From contig JAHEZA010000081.1 in NCBI GenBank assembly GCA_023251335.1, positions 1 to 8,213 of the forward strand: a DNA stretch of 8,213 bases, given 5' to 3'. A program made the position numbers and the translations under genes. Under the pieces are notes generated by a model. That model did not search any database, was not told the origin of the DNA, and saw only the letters and a list, made by a program, of their open reading frames with translations. The stretch comes from Chitinophagaceae bacterium. Lineage in GTDB: Bacteria; Bacteroidota; Bacteroidia; Chitinophagales; Chitinophagaceae. Positions 5,083 to 8,213 of the stretch are shown here, piece after piece; position 1 is the first letter of the stretch, and each line of letters starts with the position of its first letter.

Positions 5083-6837
5083 TTACCTGGTGAAATGAAC
5101 TATTCTTTCTGTGATGTTTCCTGCTTCATCCTCAACAGAAACTTTTAACTCATGTTTTCCGCGAGGACATCTTTCATCAAAAGTATAGATATATTTTCGT
5201 CCTTTATCATTAGAAAACATAAGCCATTTTCCGTCAAGCTCTGCGCGGAAATTTTTTATTTCGTCATTATTATCTCTTGGAGCAATCACAATGCTGTGAT
5301 AGCGGGAAATATTGGCATTGTCATGAAAATCAATTGAGATAACCGGTGGTACCTCATCCGCAATCAGCTCAAAATCTCCAAAGGCATTAACTTTTGCAGA
5401 ATACCAATCGCCATCCCGGGTGGCTGCTATTACGCTGCCGTTTCCTTTCCAGTCTCTCTTTATCAACATTCTGTCCGCAACTTTATCATTCACTTGCTTA
5501 TCGGCTTTTACTCTTACGGTAAAATAATCCTGCGCAGGTATTAGGCCTGAAAAAATGGAATATACGCTTGAATAAGAATCGGGCGAAACAGATTTTCTTT
5601 CAGAACAGGCGAACGAAACAGAATCGTACAAAGTGGATACAGGTAAATAAAGTTGAAGATTTTCATTTTCAAAAATATTTACAGAGTTCGGTAAAAATTC
5701 TTTTTGATTAGAATATGATAGTGTTGGATTCGGGTTTTGAGGTAGGGGAATCAAGTCCTTTTTTATTTTAAATTCAAGAACGGAAGAGTTGTCATTGGCA
5801 TCTTTCACCACTATTTTTATTTGATGAATATCTTCGTCTGTCAATTCAACAACACCATTGCCATTGATATCTTTATAAACACCCGGAGGATAACCGGGCA
5901 ACCGCGAAAGATGTTGAATATAAGAGCCGCCGGACGCTCTTGTTTTGTAATCCACATTTGCATTTACATAACGCGTCTCAGCATAGCTGATGCTATCCAG
6001 TTGAAATGCGGAAAGCGGAAGTCCATCAAGATAAATAATGGCTTCATAAATTCCATTTGGATTGTGGGAGCCGCTTTGTTTATCGTTAGCAGAGATTCCA
6101 AAACTAATTTTATCAGAATGGACTTCAAGCACATTTTGTGCAATTGTATATTTCCCATTAAGTCGTTTTAATCCGAATAACTCCGGTGATTGGCTGTAAG
6201 TACTTTTATTTCTGTCGTACATAGCCAGCCGAACGATGGCAGGGGGCACATTATCAGGAATGGGCAAACCGAATAATAGTTCATTTAATACTTTTTCTGT
6301 CTTGGTATCGCGTATTTCAAAATGGCAATGCGGACCCATAGAGCCGCCTGTGCTGCCGCTATAGGCAATAAATTGTCCTTTTTCAACAGGAAATAATCCT
6401 GGCGGAATTTCGAGATCCACATTCCATGATTCGAGTTTATATTGCTGTTCTTTTACATACTTTTCCAGTGCCCGGTTAAATCTATGTAAGTGACCATAAA
6501 CGGTCGTCAACCCATTGGAATGATTAATATAAATCGCCTGCCCATAACCAAATGGAGCTACGCTTACGCGCGAGATATATCCTTCTGCTGCAGCTTTTAC
6601 AGACTTATTAATTACCTGGTCAGTTCTGCAATCGAGCCCCATGTGATAGTGGTTTGGCCGCAATTCGCCAAAATTAGCCGCGAGGCTGATTCTTGCATCC
6701 ACGGGATATATAAAATAATGTTGCGGATAATTTTTCGGCGCAAAGAATTGTGCATCAGCAGACGAACAAAAAAGAACAATTCCTAAAAACAGGAACGATT
6801 TGTGTAATGAATATTTCTTAAAAGATTGTATTAACAT
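5083..6837 (-). CDS. Secreted M23-family metallopeptidase (LytM-type) with C-terminal beta domains
   Basis: This 584-residue exported protein has a basic start and a hydrophobic stretch at 14-23, ending in SSADAQ, so signal peptidase cleavage after about residue 29 is likely. The M23 domain covers about 40-190. The zinc and catalytic residues are intact: HMGLD (H65, D69), GHLH (H116, H118) and GPHCHFE (H170, H172). This class hydrolyses peptide cross-links in peptidoglycan, acting in the periplasm or at the envelope. An insert of about 30 residues (120-150) separates the GHLH and HCH parts. The C-terminal 390 residues look like Ig-like beta domains (KIVVKDANDNSS near 341-352, KVSVEDEAGN near 565-574). 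They include an EF-hand-like loop, DINGNGVVELTD at 323-334. The TAA is 9 bases before the peroxiredoxin ATG, and a YtxH-like gene diverges from its 5' end. The start was chosen because it directly gives the signal peptide. Confidence 0.9.
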   Translation of the reverse strand: MLIQSFKKYSLHKSFLFLGIVLFCSSADAQFFAPKNYPQHYFIYPVDARISLAANFGELRPNHYHMGLDCRTDQVINKSVKAAAEGYISRVSVAPFGYGQAIYINHSNGLTTVYGHLHRFNRALEKYVKEQQYKLESWNVDLEIPPGLFPVEKGQFIAYSGSTGGSMGPHCHFEIRDTKTEKVLNELLFGLPIPDNVPPAIVRLAMYDRNKSTYSQSPELFGLKRLNGKYTIAQNVLEVHSDKISFGISANDKQSGSHNPNGIYEAIIYLDGLPLSAFQLDSISYAETRYVNANVDYKTRASGGSYIQHLSRLPGYPPGVYKDINGNGVVELTDEDIHQIKIVVKDANDNSSVLEFKIKKDLIPLPQNPNPTLSYSNQKEFLPNSVNIFENENLQLYLPVSTLYDSVSFACSERKSVSPDSYSSVYSIFSGLIPAQDYFTVRVKADKQVNDKVADRMLIKRDWKGNGSVIAATRDGDWYSAKVNAFGDFELIADEVPPVISIDFHDNANISRYHSIVIAPRDNNDEIKNFRAELDGKWLMFSNDKGRKYIYTFDERCPRGKHELKVSVEDEAGNITERIVHFTR

Positions 6838-6841
6838 GGCG

Positions 6842-6849
6842 CAAAACTA
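6842..6849 (-). promoter_or_regulatory. TAGTTTTG, candidate -7 element for the M23 peptidase gene
   Basis: On the minus strand this is an exact match to the Bacteroidota -7 consensus TAnnTTTG, ending four bases before the M23 ATG. A -33 TTTG at the usual 19-base spacing is missing; the nearest is 25 bases away, inside the divergent gene. If used, transcription would start at or next to the ATG, giving a leaderless mRNA. Confidence 0.3.
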
Positions 6850-6870
6850 AGAACTTAAAATTTTAAGATT

Positions 6871-7155
6871 ATGACAAAAACAAATCAGGTGGCAGCATTT
6901 ATTCTGGGAGCGGCTGCAGGCGTAGCTCTCATAAGATTTTTAAGCATGCCGAAAATAGAAAGACAAGCGTTTTATGATGACATGAAAAAAGTAACAAGTC
7001 AATTATTAGATAACGCTGAGGATACTGTGGAAAAAGTGGAACATTATATGAATGAATTTAAAGACAAAGGGGAAGGGCAATGGATCGATAAATTATTTGT
7101 CCTGAAAAAAATGTTTAGGAATTTTTATGGATCCGAAAAGCATTATCTTTTATAA
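6871..7155 (+). CDS. YtxH-like small membrane-anchored coiled-coil protein
   Basis: This 94-residue protein has one N-terminal membrane helix with a small-residue pattern, FILGAAAGVALIRFL (10-24). A charged helical segment with coiled-coil character follows at about 28-66 (RQAFYDDMKKVTSQLLDNAEDTVEKVEHYM region, cited only by position). This is the layout of YtxH-domain proteins, small stress-associated membrane proteins whose biochemical role is unclear. The C-terminal 25 residues (WIDKLFVLKKMFRNFYG) are basic and aromatic and do not look like the usual YtxH tail. The gene is divergent from the M23 peptidase with only 33 bp between start codons, so its promoter must overlap the 5' end of that gene or lie in the gap. 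A strong hairpin terminator follows. The family is assigned from architecture rather than a diagnostic motif, so the call is moderate. Confidence 0.65.
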   Translation: MTKTNQVAAFILGAAAGVALIRFLSMPKIERQAFYDDMKKVTSQLLDNAEDTVEKVEHYMNEFKDKGEGQWIDKLFVLKKMFRNFYGSEKHYLL

Positions 7156-7189
7156 GACCTCGCAGACTTTGAAAAAGTTTTGTGGGTGT
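7156..7189. repeat. Degenerate intergenic hairpin repeat
   Basis: Immediately after the YtxH-like stop codon, GACCTCGCAGACTTT (7156-7170) faces AAAGT-TTTGTGGGT (7174-7187). The inner stem ACTTT/AAAGT is perfect around GAA; the outer stem pairs only with G-U wobbles and a bulge. It resembles a worn copy of a palindromic GACCTCGCAGACTTT...-type element that I recall being frequent between Bacteroidota genes. A second copy is not present in this window. Confidence 0.35.
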
Positions 7190-7221
7190 ATTTAAAAAGA
7201 TGACACAATCAACGGTAAATC

Positions 7222-7270
7222 AGAAAAGCCTCTTCAAAAAATGAAAAGGCTTTTCTATTTATCTTTTTTC
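7222..7270 (+). terminator. Rho-independent terminator between ytxH-like gene and gyrB
   Basis: AGAAAAGCCT (7222-7231) pairs perfectly with AGGCTTTTCT (7247-7256). The stem is extended inward by TTC/GAA after one mismatch, with a loop of about 7 bases. A T-rich tail (ATTTATCTTTTTTC) follows on the plus strand, so it ends the rightward YtxH-like transcript. It lies 24 bases past the gyrB stop on the opposite strand, with a weaker T-rich tail there, so it may serve both convergent genes. Confidence 0.8.
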
Positions 7271-7280
7271 TTACATTATA

Positions 7281-8213
<933 letters not shown>

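Overview
The window is AT-rich chromosomal DNA from a member of the Bacteroidota, most likely Chitinophagales (family level is a guess). The signs are starts preceded by A-rich leaders without Shine-Dalgarno sequences, promoter-like TAnnTTTG elements, a Bacteroidota-style GyrB C-terminus, an SSS transporter of the 'FMSGMAGNVTAFNTV' type, and an M23 peptidase followed by a bacterioferritin-comigratory peroxiredoxin. No transposase, integrase, tRNA, rRNA or CRISPR array was seen.

Left block (1-1969). Three genes read leftward and are closely spaced: a 2H-phosphoesterase-like protein that has lost one of its two HxT motifs (840-1463), an intact 2H phosphoesterase paralogue (181-822), and the first 42 codons of a PA0069-type (spore-photoproduct-lyase-like) radical SAM protein that leaves the window (1-127). 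Divergent from them, across 71 bp, is a rightward UmuD-like gene (1535-1969). Its Ser-Lys protease dyad is replaced by Thr-Arg, and no polymerase gene follows it. The shared intergenic region holds a perfect 6-bp inverted repeat over a candidate -7 element.

Middle block (1970-4315). A leftward pair encodes a 550-residue sodium:solute symporter (2358-4010) and, 10 bp after it, a 65-residue two-helix membrane protein (2150-2347). About 305 bp of non-coding DNA lies upstream of the symporter and contains a near-perfect 23-bp AT-rich palindrome.

Right block (4316-8213). A compact leftward operon-like series runs from a secreted M23 peptidase (5083-6837) to a BCP/PrxQ peroxiredoxin (4612-5073) and a 93-residue HExxH protein (4316-4597). 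A small rightward YtxH-like membrane-anchored coiled-coil protein (6871-7155) is divergent from the M23 gene. It converges on the 3' part of gyrB (7281-8213, leftward, entering from the right edge), with a clear hairpin terminator between them.

Most of the window is ordinary housekeeping DNA. The most interesting part is the left block, where two paralogous or family-typical enzymes appear to have lost catalytic residues while keeping intact reading frames, next to a radical SAM gene of a DNA-repair-like class.
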